Below are positions 1 through 7,513 of a stretch of 9,841 nt of DNA, piece after piece (the stretch's first letter is position 1; each line of letters starts with the position of its first letter). The translations under genes and the position numbers were made by a program. Under the pieces are notes generated by a model that did no database searches, was not told the DNA's origin, and saw only the letters and a program-made list of their open reading frames with translations. The stretch lies in the NCBI GenBank assembly GCA_964411275.1, contig CAYPKG010000056.1, positions 1 through 9,841 of the forward strand, given 5' to 3'. Source of the DNA: CAYPKG01 sp964411275 (GTDB lineage Bacteria; Bacillota; Clostridia; Christensenellales; CAG-138).

Positions 1-2
1 AG

Positions 3-332
3 CCTCGCAATGCTTTGAAAGAAATGGTTGCGGATGGTGTAGGAATTTTAAAGGTGGGACCCGCGCTTACATTTGCTGCCAGGGAAGCACTTTTTGCCTT
101 GGAATCCATTGAACGCGAGCTTGCTTGGGAAATAGATTCCAACCCAAGCAACTTCCGGGAGACTCTGGAGTCCGCCATGTTAAAGGATGACAGATACTGG
201 AAAAAGCACTATCACGGTCTTGCGGCGCAACAGAAATACGAGCGCGCATTTAGTCTTTCAGACCGAGCTCGTTACTATCTCACGAATGATGCGGTTCATG
301 ACTCAATCACAAACCTGTTTGAACATTTGAGC
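3..332 (+). pseudogene. Fragment of tagatose-bisphosphate aldolase non-catalytic subunit (GatZ/KbaZ family)
   Basis: This is the GatZ-like part of the composite frame. Compared from memory with E. coli GatZ, it follows the region running from the EMV-D--ILKVGPALTFA-REALFAL segment through the YWKK segment to SDR-RYY and the helix after it. The N-terminal ~300 residues lie outside the window. The last ~45 residues of the family, which carry an SQYLP-type motif, are replaced by solute-binding-protein sequence. GatZ/KbaZ normally supports the catalytic class II aldolase GatY/KbaY in splitting tagatose 1,6-bisphosphate in galactitol or amino-sugar catabolism, and relatives may have other sugar-phosphate roles. 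With its C-terminus lost this copy is probably not functional. Placement of the break is accurate to roughly ten codons. Confidence 0.75.
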
Positions 333-935
333 AATGTCTGGGCAGCTCAGTGGTGGAATGATTTTATCGCCAAGGACGGTTGCGCCAGACTGGTACTGGA
401 TAAAAAAGATTCTCGTGAAATGTTCTGGAACAAAGAGGTTCCTTTCTGCATGGATGGCCCTTGGTTTATCGGAATGTGTCAGGAACATGATGCTGCTATG
501 ATGGAAGACATCGACATCATTCCTCAGTTTGATGTGGTTTACAACGGTACGGCCTATAAGCCAAATCCCACAAACTATCCCGGACTAAGCTTGATCAGCA
601 GCAGATGTGCGCATCCCGATGAGGCATGGGACTTCCTGCTTTGGATGACCAGTGATGAAGCGCAGCGGATTATCGCTGACTGTGGACAGATTCCTGCAAG
701 CATTGAATATGCATCCTCTGATGAGTACAAAGCTGCTTATCCGCTGGCTGCGAAGTTCTATGAGTTCTTGGCGAACAACTACACCACGTTGATCGGCGAT
801 CCCGCAATCCCTGAGTATAGCCAGCTGAATCAGGTTATGATTGATGCTGCTGCTAAGATGTTTAGTGATACCCCCGTTGATGTCAAACCCATTCTGGATG
901 AGGCGCAGGCACAGATGGTCGATGTATTGGGGTAA
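3..935 (+). CDS. Composite ORF: GatZ/KbaZ C-terminal fragment joined in frame to the C-terminal lobe of a CUT1 sugar-binding protein (5' partial)
   Basis: The frame is open to the left edge, so the TTG at 15 is not a credible start and the gene begins outside the window. Counting from position 15, residues 1-106 match the aldolase subunit GatZ/KbaZ (ILKVGPALTF, YWKK, SLSDRARYY). From about residue 107 (near position 333) the protein becomes the distal half of a family 1 extracellular solute-binding protein, with FWNKEVPFCMDGPWF, then HPDEAWDFLLWMTSDEAQ and an ordinary C-terminus ending in VDVLG. The binding protein therefore lacks its signal peptide, lipobox and first lobe, about half its usual length. 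As read it would be cytoplasmic and could not deliver sugar to the permeases at 1072-2801. The two family matches are clear by motif. Whether the join is a real deletion or an assembly chimera cannot be told from the sequence. Confidence 0.85.
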   Translation, partial: PRNALKEMVADGVGILKVGPALTFAAREALFALESIERELAWEIDSNPSNFRETLESAMLKDDRYWKKHYHGLAAQQKYERAFSLSDRARYYLTNDAVHDSITNLFEHLSNVWAAQWWNDFIAKDGCARLVLDKKDSREMFWNKEVPFCMDGPWFIGMCQEHDAAMMEDIDIIPQFDVVYNGTAYKPNPTNYPGLSLISSRCAHPDEAWDFLLWMTSDEAQRIIADCGQIPASIEYASSDEYKAAYPLAAKFYEFLANNYTTLIGDPAIPEYSQLNQVMIDAAAKMFSDTPVDVKPILDEAQAQMVDVLG

Positions 936-970
936 TAATACAGTCACATATTCACAATGGAGAAAGAGTC

Positions 971-990
971 GGCGACGGGATACCGTCGCC
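971..990 (+). promoter_or_regulatory. Intercistronic stem-loop between binding-protein and permease genes
   Basis: A perfect 8-bp stem, GGCGACGG (971-978) with CCGTCGCC (983-990), closes a GATA loop. It lies 35 bases after the stop at 935 and about 80 bases before the permease start. No T-run follows it, so it is not a standard intrinsic terminator. In ABC importer operons a hairpin at this place often protects the upstream binding-protein message or reduces read-through, giving more binding protein than permease. That role is inferred here from position only. Confidence 0.6.
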
Positions 991-1071
991 AACTATCCAA
1001 GGACCGGAAGCTGGAAGATTGGGGCTAGAAAATTATGTCTTCTTCGTTCAGCATAGGTAAGGAGGCACCCG

Positions 1072-1968
1072 ATGAAACAATTAAAAATCGATCGCGAGAC
1101 AAGGAACGGTTATCTCTTTATTCTACCACTGATAATTATTTTGGCCGTTTTTCTGGCTTATCCTATCCTTAAAGCAGCACTGATGAGTGTACAATACTGG
1201 AAGATGACGAAACCATCGGCAGATGGGCATTATTTTGTCGGCTTTGATAATTATGTCAATGTATTCAATGACAAATTCTTCTGGAACTCTATTCGTGTCA
1301 CCGCTCTGTATTTGTTGGTGACGGTGGTAGCCCGGTTTGTACTGGGGTTTGCTACAGCACTAGCGCTGAACACAAAATTCCGTGGCTGCGGGCTTGCTCG
1401 CGCTCTTGTGATTATTCCTTGGGCAGTTCCCGAGGTCGTGACTTGCTTGGTATGGATACTGATGCTGGATAAGGATTATGGCATCATCAATTCTGTATTA
1501 AATGGCATGGGAATTTTGTCCACGAATTTAGGATGGCTGCTGGATAAGGATCTGGCTTTGCCGGCGGCTATGGCCGTGAATATCTGGAAAGGGTTTCCGT
1601 TCGTTGCTGTTATGCTTTTAGCTGGAATGCAAAGCATTGATCAGCAAATGTATGAGGCAGCTACAGTGGACGGAGCGACTCGGTTCCAAAAGTTGCGCTA
1701 TATCACATGGCCCTCGCTCAAACCCGTAACCATGGTGGTGCTACTTTTGCTCATTATCTGGAGCATGAAGGACTATGCAATTGCCTATTTGTTAGCCAAG
1801 GGCGGTCCCGCCCGCGCTACTGAGATACTCACCATTTTTGTGCAACAGACAGCCTTTAAATACTTTGATTTCGGTAAGGCCTCTGCCGTGGGTATGCTCA
1901 TGCTGTTAATGAGTTGCGTATTCACAGGCTTCTACTTTCGCGCTACAAATAAAGGAGAGCAGTTATGA
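1072..1968 (+). CDS. Carbohydrate ABC transporter permease, MalF/UgpA-like (CUT1 family)
   Basis: A 298-residue inner-membrane subunit of a sugar importer. The start is set by a strong AAGGAGG at 1059-1065, six bases before ATG. Six hydrophobic segments are visible, at about residues 13-40, 73-100, 108-130, 159-187, 218-236 and 264-290. The EAA loop that docks on the ATPase is intact: EAATVDGA at 195-202 followed by ITWP at 211-214, matching the EAA---G---------I--P pattern. GGPARATEIL in the later part is typical of CUT1 permeases. It partners the next gene, whose start overlaps its stop. No ATPase gene is visible, and Firmicutes CUT1 systems often share an MsmX-type ATPase encoded elsewhere. 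The substrate cannot be read from this protein. Confidence 0.95.
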   Translation: MKQLKIDRETRNGYLFILPLIIILAVFLAYPILKAALMSVQYWKMTKPSADGHYFVGFDNYVNVFNDKFFWNSIRVTALYLLVTVVARFVLGFATALALNTKFRGCGLARALVIIPWAVPEVVTCLVWILMLDKDYGIINSVLNGMGILSTNLGWLLDKDLALPAAMAVNIWKGFPFVAVMLLAGMQSIDQQMYEAATVDGATRFQKLRYITWPSLKPVTMVVLLLLIIWSMKDYAIAYLLAKGGPARATEILTIFVQQTAFKYFDFGKASAVGMLMLLMSCVFTGFYFRATNKGEQL

Positions 1969-2801
1969 AGAAATCACTAGGGTTAAGAATTGGGATCATA
2001 ATAGTGGCGGTACTGGTCTGTATCTTCTGCGTATTTCCTTTCTTATGGATGATCTCTGTTTCCTTCAAGCCTGCTGGCGAGGTTTATGCAGCCCCTACGC
2101 TCTTTCCCAAGGCACCCACTTTGGATGGATATAAGTCCATGCTTTCTACGACCGGCGCCTTTAGCTTTACTACATGGCTTGGCAACAGTGTTATTGTCTC
2201 TTTGTGCACAACGCTGTTCTCATTGATTATCGCTGCTTTGGGCGCTTATGGCATATCGCGTTTCCGCTTTAAGGGCCGGAAATTCCTTTCCTATATCATC
2301 CTTACAACACAGGTCATTCCCGGCGCACTGATTATTGTGCCAATATATATCATAATGGGGAATCTGAACCTGCTTGACAGCATGTTCGGTCTGATCTTAG
2401 CTTATACCACGTTTACGGTTCCCTTTTGCACTTGGATGATGAAAGGTTATTTCGACTCCATATCCCCCTCTATCGATGAGGCCGCTATGGTGGACGGAGC
2501 CAGCCGTTTTAAGGTGTTCTCCCGAATTGTACTGCCACTCTCCCTTCCGGGATTGGCGGCCACGACGATTTTTGCTTTTATCTCGGGGTGGAACGAATAC
2601 GTGTTCGCCAGTATTCTGCTGCGAAGCTACGAAAACTGGACGCTTCCGATCGGCATTGCTAGTTTTCAAGGGCAATATGATACAAATTGGGGGACGCTGA
2701 TGGCTGGGGCCGTGATGATTACAGTTCCTGTTGTCATAATTTTCTGGTTACTCCAAAAGCACTTAGTTGCCGGAATGACGGCTGGCGCAGTAAAAGGTTA
2801 A
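1965..2801 (+). CDS. Carbohydrate ABC transporter permease, MalG/UgpE-like (CUT1 family)
   Basis: A 278-residue membrane partner of the preceding permease. ATGA at 1965-1968 overlaps start and stop by four bases, implying translational coupling, and AAAGGAG at 1951-1957 precedes it. The first membrane segment is at residues 10-32, followed by an external stretch and five further hydrophobic segments. The EAA loop DEAAMVDGAS at 171-180 with I188 and P191 is complete. SGWNEYVFA and the C-terminal GMTAGAVKG are characteristic of MalG-type subunits. With its partner it forms the channel of a sugar importer in the cytoplasmic membrane. Nothing is truncated, so the permease pair looks functional although the linked binding protein is incomplete. 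Confidence 0.95.
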   Translation: MKKSLGLRIGIIIVAVLVCIFCVFPFLWMISVSFKPAGEVYAAPTLFPKAPTLDGYKSMLSTTGAFSFTTWLGNSVIVSLCTTLFSLIIAALGAYGISRFRFKGRKFLSYIILTTQVIPGALIIVPIYIIMGNLNLLDSMFGLILAYTTFTVPFCTWMMKGYFDSISPSIDEAAMVDGASRFKVFSRIVLPLSLPGLAATTIFAFISGWNEYVFASILLRSYENWTLPIGIASFQGQYDTNWGTLMAGAVMITVPVVIIFWLLQKHLVAGMTAGAVKG

Positions 2802-2833
2802 CCCGATATTTAATTTGAAAGGAAGAACAAGTC

Positions 2834-3862
2834 ATGGAAAAGAAAATACGGATGGGTATTGTTGGTGCTGGTACATGGGGAAGAACGCATGCTTTTATTT
2901 ACAAAGAACATAAAAATGCAGAGCCGGTAGCCATCTGTGACATGAATAGTGAACGAGCCCAGACCATTGCCGACGAATTTGGCATCAAAGAGGTTTACAC
3001 GGACTACCGTGAAATGGCCGAAAAAGCGGACATTGATGCGGTTTCCGTTGTTACTCCCGATTTCGCGCATGCCGACATTGCTTGTTGCTTTGCGGAGCAT
3101 AAAAGAGATTTGCTCATCGAGAAACCACTGGCCACCACTCGTGAGGATGCCGAGCGGATTGTGGCGGCGGTGAAGAAAAACGGTGTTCGCTGCATGGTAG
3201 ATCTGCACAACCGCTGGAATGCACCCTTTAACACTTGCAAACAGCTTATTGAAGCGGGCAAGCTGGGCGATCCGTATACCGCTTATATTCGTCACAGCGA
3301 CATCAAATGGTGTGCTACCGATTTGCTGCCTTGGGCCTCCAAGTCCTCCATTTTGTGGTTCTTAGGGAGCCATTCTTTGGACACTTTGAGCTGGCTTTTT
3401 AATGATGAGGTTAAGCGTGTCTACGCAGTAAAACGTGAGGGCATCCTCAAAGCTGAGGGAGTTGATACCCCCGATGTTTATCTGTCGACCATAGAGTTTG
3501 CACACGGCGGAATTGCACATATGGAAAACGGTTGGGTCACACCTAACGGCAACGGCAACATCAACGATTTCCGTTTTTCTATTATGGGTACCGAAGGCAT
3601 GGTAAATCTGAATCTCTCCAATCATGACCTTATTACGTTTGCCGACAACGAGAAGTCCATTGTGCCGGACATTTTAGTAACCAACTGCGTGTTTGGAAAG
3701 TGCAAGGGCTTGTCTTATGAGAGCATTCGCGACTTTGTCGATCGGCTGGTTGATGGGCAAGAATTCCGGGTTACGATGGAGGATGCACGTAAAACTTGTA
3801 TCGCTCTGCTGGCGATCAAAGAATCCGCCGAAAAAGGAACCCCCATTGAAGTCGTCTATTAA
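2834..3862 (+). CDS. Gfo/Idh/MocA family NAD(P)-dependent oxidoreductase
   Basis: A 342-residue cytoplasmic enzyme of normal family length. The N-terminal Rossmann fold carries GIVGAGTWG (residues 8-16), a full GxGxxG dinucleotide loop. VSVVTPDFAHA (70-80) and IEKPLA (95-100) follow, and Lys97 of the EKP motif is the family's catalytic lysine. GSHSLDTLSW at 178-187 matches the active-site G-H--D motif of the C-terminal domain. Such enzymes oxidise or reduce a hydroxyl on sugars, inositols or glycosides, and the family often acts on substrates brought in by the neighbouring importer. The ATG follows AAAGGAAG (2818-2825) and lies 32 bases after the permease stop, so it belongs to the operon. 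The exact substrate and direction are not deducible. Confidence 0.93.
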   Translation: MEKKIRMGIVGAGTWGRTHAFIYKEHKNAEPVAICDMNSERAQTIADEFGIKEVYTDYREMAEKADIDAVSVVTPDFAHADIACCFAEHKRDLLIEKPLATTREDAERIVAAVKKNGVRCMVDLHNRWNAPFNTCKQLIEAGKLGDPYTAYIRHSDIKWCATDLLPWASKSSILWFLGSHSLDTLSWLFNDEVKRVYAVKREGILKAEGVDTPDVYLSTIEFAHGGIAHMENGWVTPNGNGNINDFRFSIMGTEGMVNLNLSNHDLITFADNEKSIVPDILVTNCVFGKCKGLSYESIRDFVDRLVDGQEFRVTMEDARKTCIALLAIKESAEKGTPIEVVY

Positions 3863-3874
3863 GGAGGTATTAGT

Positions 3875-5866
3875 ATGAACCGTTTAACTTTTGAAAAAAT
3901 GTATATTCCGGGGGCTCAATTAGGTCCGGACAGTGCATATCCTATTCTCTACAAGCCAAAAATGTTTGAGAAGGGCAGCGACCTGGATGAGTCTGAGGAA
4001 TTGTATATCAATTATGGGGATATATCCCATATGCTTCCTTATGCGAGTCAGGATGACTATGATCGCGGCGAAACAGAACAGGTCTTTGATGTTGCGGTGC
4101 TTGAGAATAATTATTTGAAGGCAACATTCGTACCATCGCTGGGGGGCCGCATGTGGTCTCTTTATGATAAGGTGAACAAACGGGATCTTATTATCAATAA
4201 TCCTGTGTTTCGGCCTTGCAATCTCGCCGTAAGAAACGCTTGGTTTTCTGGTGGTGTGGAGTGGAACTGCGGTGTGCGCGGGCATTCCCCACTTAGCTGC
4301 TCCCCCATATTTGCAGCATCTTTTGCATTAGACGACGGAACGCCGGTGTTGCGGTTGTATGCTTTTGAGCGCATTCGGGCCAACACCTATCAGATGGACT
4401 TCTTTATGAAGGACGATGTCCCCTTTCTCTTTGCGCGTATGCGGTTGGTCAATGGTTCCACAGAGGTGAAACCGGTTTACTGGTGGAGCACCATAGCCGT
4501 GGAGCAGGAAAAGGGTGCACGCGTCATTGCCCCTACAGATGAGGCCTATGTTAATCAGGATGAGGATCCGGTGTATAAGCAGTCGATTCCCGTGGTTAAC
4601 GGCGTAGATCTCTCCTATCCAACCAACCACAACATTTGCATTGACTATTTTTACAAAATACCTGAGGAGCAACGCAAATACGAAGCATATGTTCGTGCGG
4701 ATGGCAAGGGCATTATTCATGCCTCTACCCGCCGGTTGAAAGGCCGCAAAATGTTTGTATGGGGTGTCTCTGCTGGAGGTGACAACTGGCAAAAGTTCCT
4801 TACCGGGGGCTCGGGTTATGATCGTCCTTATCTTGAGATCCAGGCTGGGTTGGCTGCCACGCAGAACGAGAGCCTTCCCATGCCGCCACAGACCGCATGG
4901 GAATGGCTGGAGGCCTATGGTTCAATAGACTTGGCGCCTGAGAAGGTTCATGATACTTGGCAGAAGAGCAAGCAGACTGTGCAGCAATGGCTGGATGAAG
5001 TGCTTCCTGAAGATAAGCTGGATCAGCTCCTGCGGGACACACATGATGCCGCCACTTCTCCTGCAAAAGTGGTTTTAAAGGGACAAGGCTGGGGCACGCT
5101 GGACAATCTGATGCAAGAGTCCCGTGGCCGTAAACCTGTTGCGTCTTATTTGGATTTTGGCGAACTCGAACCAGAACAAATGGTATGGTACCGTTTCTTG
5201 AAAAACGGGTATCTGGATTGCCCGGATCCCAAAGATCGCCCAGCTTCGTTCCTTGTGCAGAACGAATGGTTCGAATTGCTTAAAAAAACGGTAAAGGGTT
5301 CCGATGAAAAGAACTGGTATGCTTGGTACAATTTAGGTCTATGCTACTTTGCCCGTAATCTCTATGAAGAAGCATTGGATTCTTTTGAAAAATCTATGGC
5401 TTTGGAAAAAAGCTGTTGGGGGTATCACGGGTTAGCTAATGTATGGCGGGTAATGGGAGATGAATCGCGTAGTGCATATCTGATGGCAAAAGCAAGAGCG
5501 CTCAATCCCGAAGATTTGCCTTTAGCTAAGGAAACGTTCCGCTTTGCCTATGAGGCAGGAGAATACGGCTTGATGAACTCGCTTTATGATGAGTTGGCGG
5601 CTGAGCAACGTTTAGCTCCTAAAATTCAAGCCTATCATGCCTTTGCATTGGCTCACACGGGTCATCCAGAAGAAGCGTTGGCTATTCTGGAAGCCGACGG
5701 CGGGTTAGTTATTCCTGATTTGCGTGAGGGCGACAATTCCTTGTCTCAAGAGTATATTTTTATCAAGCAGACATTGGCGGCACGAGAAGGTAAAGTGCTC
5801 GAAGCAAAAGATGTGGACGTTCCTGAAAAAATTGATTTTCGCATGTTCTTTGCCAGCAAAAAATAG
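3875..5866 (+). CDS. DUF5107 domain protein with C-terminal TPR repeats
   Basis: A 663-residue protein with no signal peptide, so probably cytoplasmic. AAGGAGG at 3861-3867 overlaps the previous stop codon and fixes the ATG, pointing to tight co-expression. Residues ~60-355 look like DUF5107, a beta-rich domain resembling galactose mutarotase. Visible landmarks are PSLGGRMWSLYD (87-98), GGVEWNCG (126-133), a histidine at 137, and WGVSAGGDNWQ (306-316) leading to EIQAGLAATQ (321-330). A helical linker follows, then two clear TPR units at about 481-513 (NWYAWYNLGLCYF) and 515-547, with weaker helical repeats to ~610. The family's activity is not known to me. Sugar epimerase, glycosidase-like or lyase-like roles are all possible, and the TPR part suggests a protein partner or oligomer. 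Confidence 0.85.
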   Translation: MNRLTFEKMYIPGAQLGPDSAYPILYKPKMFEKGSDLDESEELYINYGDISHMLPYASQDDYDRGETEQVFDVAVLENNYLKATFVPSLGGRMWSLYDKVNKRDLIINNPVFRPCNLAVRNAWFSGGVEWNCGVRGHSPLSCSPIFAASFALDDGTPVLRLYAFERIRANTYQMDFFMKDDVPFLFARMRLVNGSTEVKPVYWWSTIAVEQEKGARVIAPTDEAYVNQDEDPVYKQSIPVVNGVDLSYPTNHNICIDYFYKIPEEQRKYEAYVRADGKGIIHASTRRLKGRKMFVWGVSAGGDNWQKFLTGGSGYDRPYLEIQAGLAATQNESLPMPPQTAWEWLEAYGSIDLAPEKVHDTWQKSKQTVQQWLDEVLPEDKLDQLLRDTHDAATSPAKVVLKGQGWGTLDNLMQESRGRKPVASYLDFGELEPEQMVWYRFLKNGYLDCPDPKDRPASFLVQNEWFELLKKTVKGSDEKNWYAWYNLGLCYFARNLYEEALDSFEKSMALEKSCWGYHGLANVWRVMGDESRSAYLMAKARALNPEDLPLAKETFRFAYEAGEYGLMNSLYDELAAEQRLAPKIQAYHAFALAHTGHPEEALAILEADGGLVIPDLREGDNSLSQEYIFIKQTLAAREGKVLEAKDVDVPEKIDFRMFFASKK

Positions 5867-5879
5867 GGAAAATCTATTT

Positions 5880-5907
5880 AACACCCCCGACTCAAGTTGG
5901 GGGTGTT
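5880..5907 (+). terminator. Terminator-like hairpin after the sugar operon
   Basis: AACACCCCC (5880-5888) pairs perfectly with GGGGGTGTT (5899-5907). Three more pairs, one of them G-U, extend the stem inward to a TCAA loop, giving about 12 bp. It starts 13 bases after the DUF5107 stop and ends before the transporter start at 5965. No long T-run follows (ATCATGC), although the stem itself ends in TGTT, so termination may be incomplete. Reading the other way, AAATAGATTTT gives a fair tail. Confidence 0.7.
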
Positions 5908-5948
5908 ATCATGCTTCAATACCCGCTGGGATTGGCGAACACTTTTAT

Positions 5949-5954
5949 GAGGTG
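5949..5954 (+). promoter_or_regulatory. Ribosome binding site deciding the MFS start
   Basis: GAGGTG lies ten bases before the ATG at 5965. In-frame ATG codons at 5911 and 5947 would place this site inside the gene and have no ribosome site of their own. The one at 5911 also sits right after the hairpin. Starting at 5965 gives the usual MEKKPWY amino end of this transporter family. Confidence 0.6.
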
Positions 5955-5964
5955 TAGTTTTATT

Positions 5965-7161
5965 ATGGAGAAGAAACCGTGGTATATCCTCACTCAGTGC
6001 TGCTTATTGCTGATGTCTGTTGCGGTGCTGTATGTCTGGTCAGTTTACGTCACACATCTAGAACAAGTGTATGGCTGGACTCGATTAGAAACCTCAGGGG
6101 TATTCACACTATCTATTTGCGCCTATTGTGCGGGATCTTTGCTTTCCGGATTCTTATCAGTTCGCATAGAAATTCGGTACCTGTTATGGATTGCTGGCGG
6201 ATTATTATTTGCGGGCTTTCTCATATCTGCTGTGCAAACAACAGTTTTTGCGGTGGCTTGCGGTTATGGGGGGCTGTGTGGCTGCGGCGTGGGTATGGCT
6301 TATAACGCTATACTGAGTGTTGCTGCCCGCTGGTTTCCAGACAAGCCAGGCATGTGCAATGGTGTTCTCCTAACCTGTTATGGATTTGCAACCTTTCCAA
6401 TGGCTGCAATAACCAATCATTTACTTGCAGCATTGGGGTGGAAGCAAACACTGCTGATTTTTGCAGTATTTGAATGTGCTGTACTATTTTTAGGAGGACT
6501 TCAATTTAAAAGATTTCCCAACCAAGATCGATCCAATTCTATTACAGAAAAATGCAAACAGGATTGCTCTCCTTTTCAAATGTTTCGTGCGGGCCACTTC
6601 TATGCTGTTTTTTTCTGGCTTATGACATTGACCGCCAGTGGATTGGCTGCAATTGGAAGCGCTGCACAAATGGCGTTGGACTTAGGCGCTAAAAGCGGAA
6701 CGGCAGCTTTACTTGCGGGTGTTATTTCAGCCGCTGGTTGCATTGGGAGACTGGGATTTGGTAAAATTTTTGATATGCTTGGAAATAGGAAAAGTGCCCT
6801 ATGTGACAGTCTGATCATGGTTGCTGCAATAACAATTATGACGTTCTCTTTCCTCTTTCATAGCTTGATAGTGCTTTTTATCGGATTAATGCTTCTGGGT
6901 ATCAGCTATGGCGGAATGTCCAGTTTGTGCGCCTCTTTGGTACGAGGGCTATTTGGAACGAAATACTACCCGCGAAATCTATCTATTATGTCACTTCAAA
7001 TGATTCCGGCCTCATTGTTGGGTCCTTTGCTGGGTAGTTCCATCTATGCTTATTGGGAAAACTATAAAATGGTTTGCATTATCTTGCTTTTATTGGATTT
7101 GATTGGAACAGCCCTAATTGTTTTTAATTTAAAGACAAGAAACGATTGCTTAGACATATAA
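5965..7161 (+). CDS. MFS transporter, OFA (oxalate/formate antiporter-like) family
   Basis: A 398-residue polytopic membrane protein with about twelve hydrophobic segments split by a hydrophilic central loop near residues 180-207. Family landmarks are SVAVLYVWSVY in the first helix (18-28), ARWFPDKPG (121-129), the motif-A-like GRLGFGKIFDMLGNR (261-275) and FGTKYYPRN (320-328), which together fit OFA carriers of small organic anions. OFA members transport oxalate, formate, lactate and other monocarboxylates, and the substrate here is unknown. It follows a terminator-like hairpin by about 57 bases, so it may be a separate unit or receive read-through from the sugar operon. It is richer in A+T than its neighbours (23 of 60 bases G+C at 7021-7080). 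It converges with the small regulator gene downstream. Confidence 0.9.
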   Translation: MEKKPWYILTQCCLLLMSVAVLYVWSVYVTHLEQVYGWTRLETSGVFTLSICAYCAGSLLSGFLSVRIEIRYLLWIAGGLLFAGFLISAVQTTVFAVACGYGGLCGCGVGMAYNAILSVAARWFPDKPGMCNGVLLTCYGFATFPMAAITNHLLAALGWKQTLLIFAVFECAVLFLGGLQFKRFPNQDRSNSITEKCKQDCSPFQMFRAGHFYAVFFWLMTLTASGLAAIGSAAQMALDLGAKSGTAALLAGVISAAGCIGRLGFGKIFDMLGNRKSALCDSLIMVAAITIMTFSFLFHSLIVLFIGLMLLGISYGGMSSLCASLVRGLFGTKYYPRNLSIMSLQMIPASLLGPLLGSSIYAYWENYKMVCIILLLLDLIGTALIVFNLKTRNDCLDI

Positions 7162-7251
7162 CAATGCACACTTTATAGGGTGCCAATAAAAAAACAAGTT
7201 GATCGGGTAGCGGACAGCATCCCCATGCAGCGGATCCGCGGCAAAAGGTAC

Positions 7252-7506
7252 CTATTTTGTAGAAGACTTATATACCAATAAATCACCGATACCACAATCA
7301 AGGCAATAGCATATTTTTGCGAGAATTGTTTTGTCTACACGCTCTAAATCATTATCGTAGTACCGTTTGATAATGTCATATCGAATGCCTGTCTTTTTTG
7401 CCAGCATAGAACGGGTATAGTTCCGCTCTTCCAGCGCATCCTTCAATCGTAATTCTACATATCCAAAATTTATCTCCTGATAGATGCTCTTGCTTTCGTT
7501 TGCCAT
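7252..7506 (-). CDS. Small XRE-family helix-turn-helix regulator (Cro/C1 type, HTH_26-like)
   Basis: An 84-residue protein that is nearly all DNA-binding domain. The helix-turn-helix falls at about residues 31-50 (TRSMLAKKTGIRYDIIKRYY). It is followed by the ILAKICYCLDCGIGDLLVY ending typical of single-domain XRE regulators related to YozG. The frame is open further upstream to 7659, but the extra 51 residues have no domain-like character, and GGAGGA (7514-7519 on the complement) sits seven bases before this ATG. The length is normal for the family. Its target cannot be deduced. It faces the transporter convergently and has no operon partner, so control of the sugar operon or the transporter is only a possibility. 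Confidence 0.88.
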   Translation of the reverse strand: MANESKSIYQEINFGYVELRLKDALEERNYTRSMLAKKTGIRYDIIKRYYDNDLERVDKTILAKICYCLDCGIGDLLVYKSSTK

Positions 7507-7513
7507 CGTACTA

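Noticed and set aside
841..1056. A plus-strand frame overlapping the end of the binding-protein sequence.
   Set aside because: It lies mostly inside the binding-protein frame, crosses the stem-loop and has no protein-like character.
5932..5963. TTGGCG at 5932 with TAGTTT as a promoter for the transporter.
   Set aside because: The -10 match is poor and the start site would fall at or after the start codon.
5911..5964. An upstream ATG extending the OFA transporter by 18 residues.
   Set aside because: It starts four bases after the terminator-like hairpin, has no ribosome site, and adds residues unlike the family's amino end.
7188..7239. Imperfect stem (7210-7239) and a seven-base A-run (7188-7194) as a terminator for the regulator.
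   Set aside because: The stem is broken by mismatches and the T-run on the minus strand lies about 15 bases beyond it, so the geometry is wrong for an intrinsic terminator.
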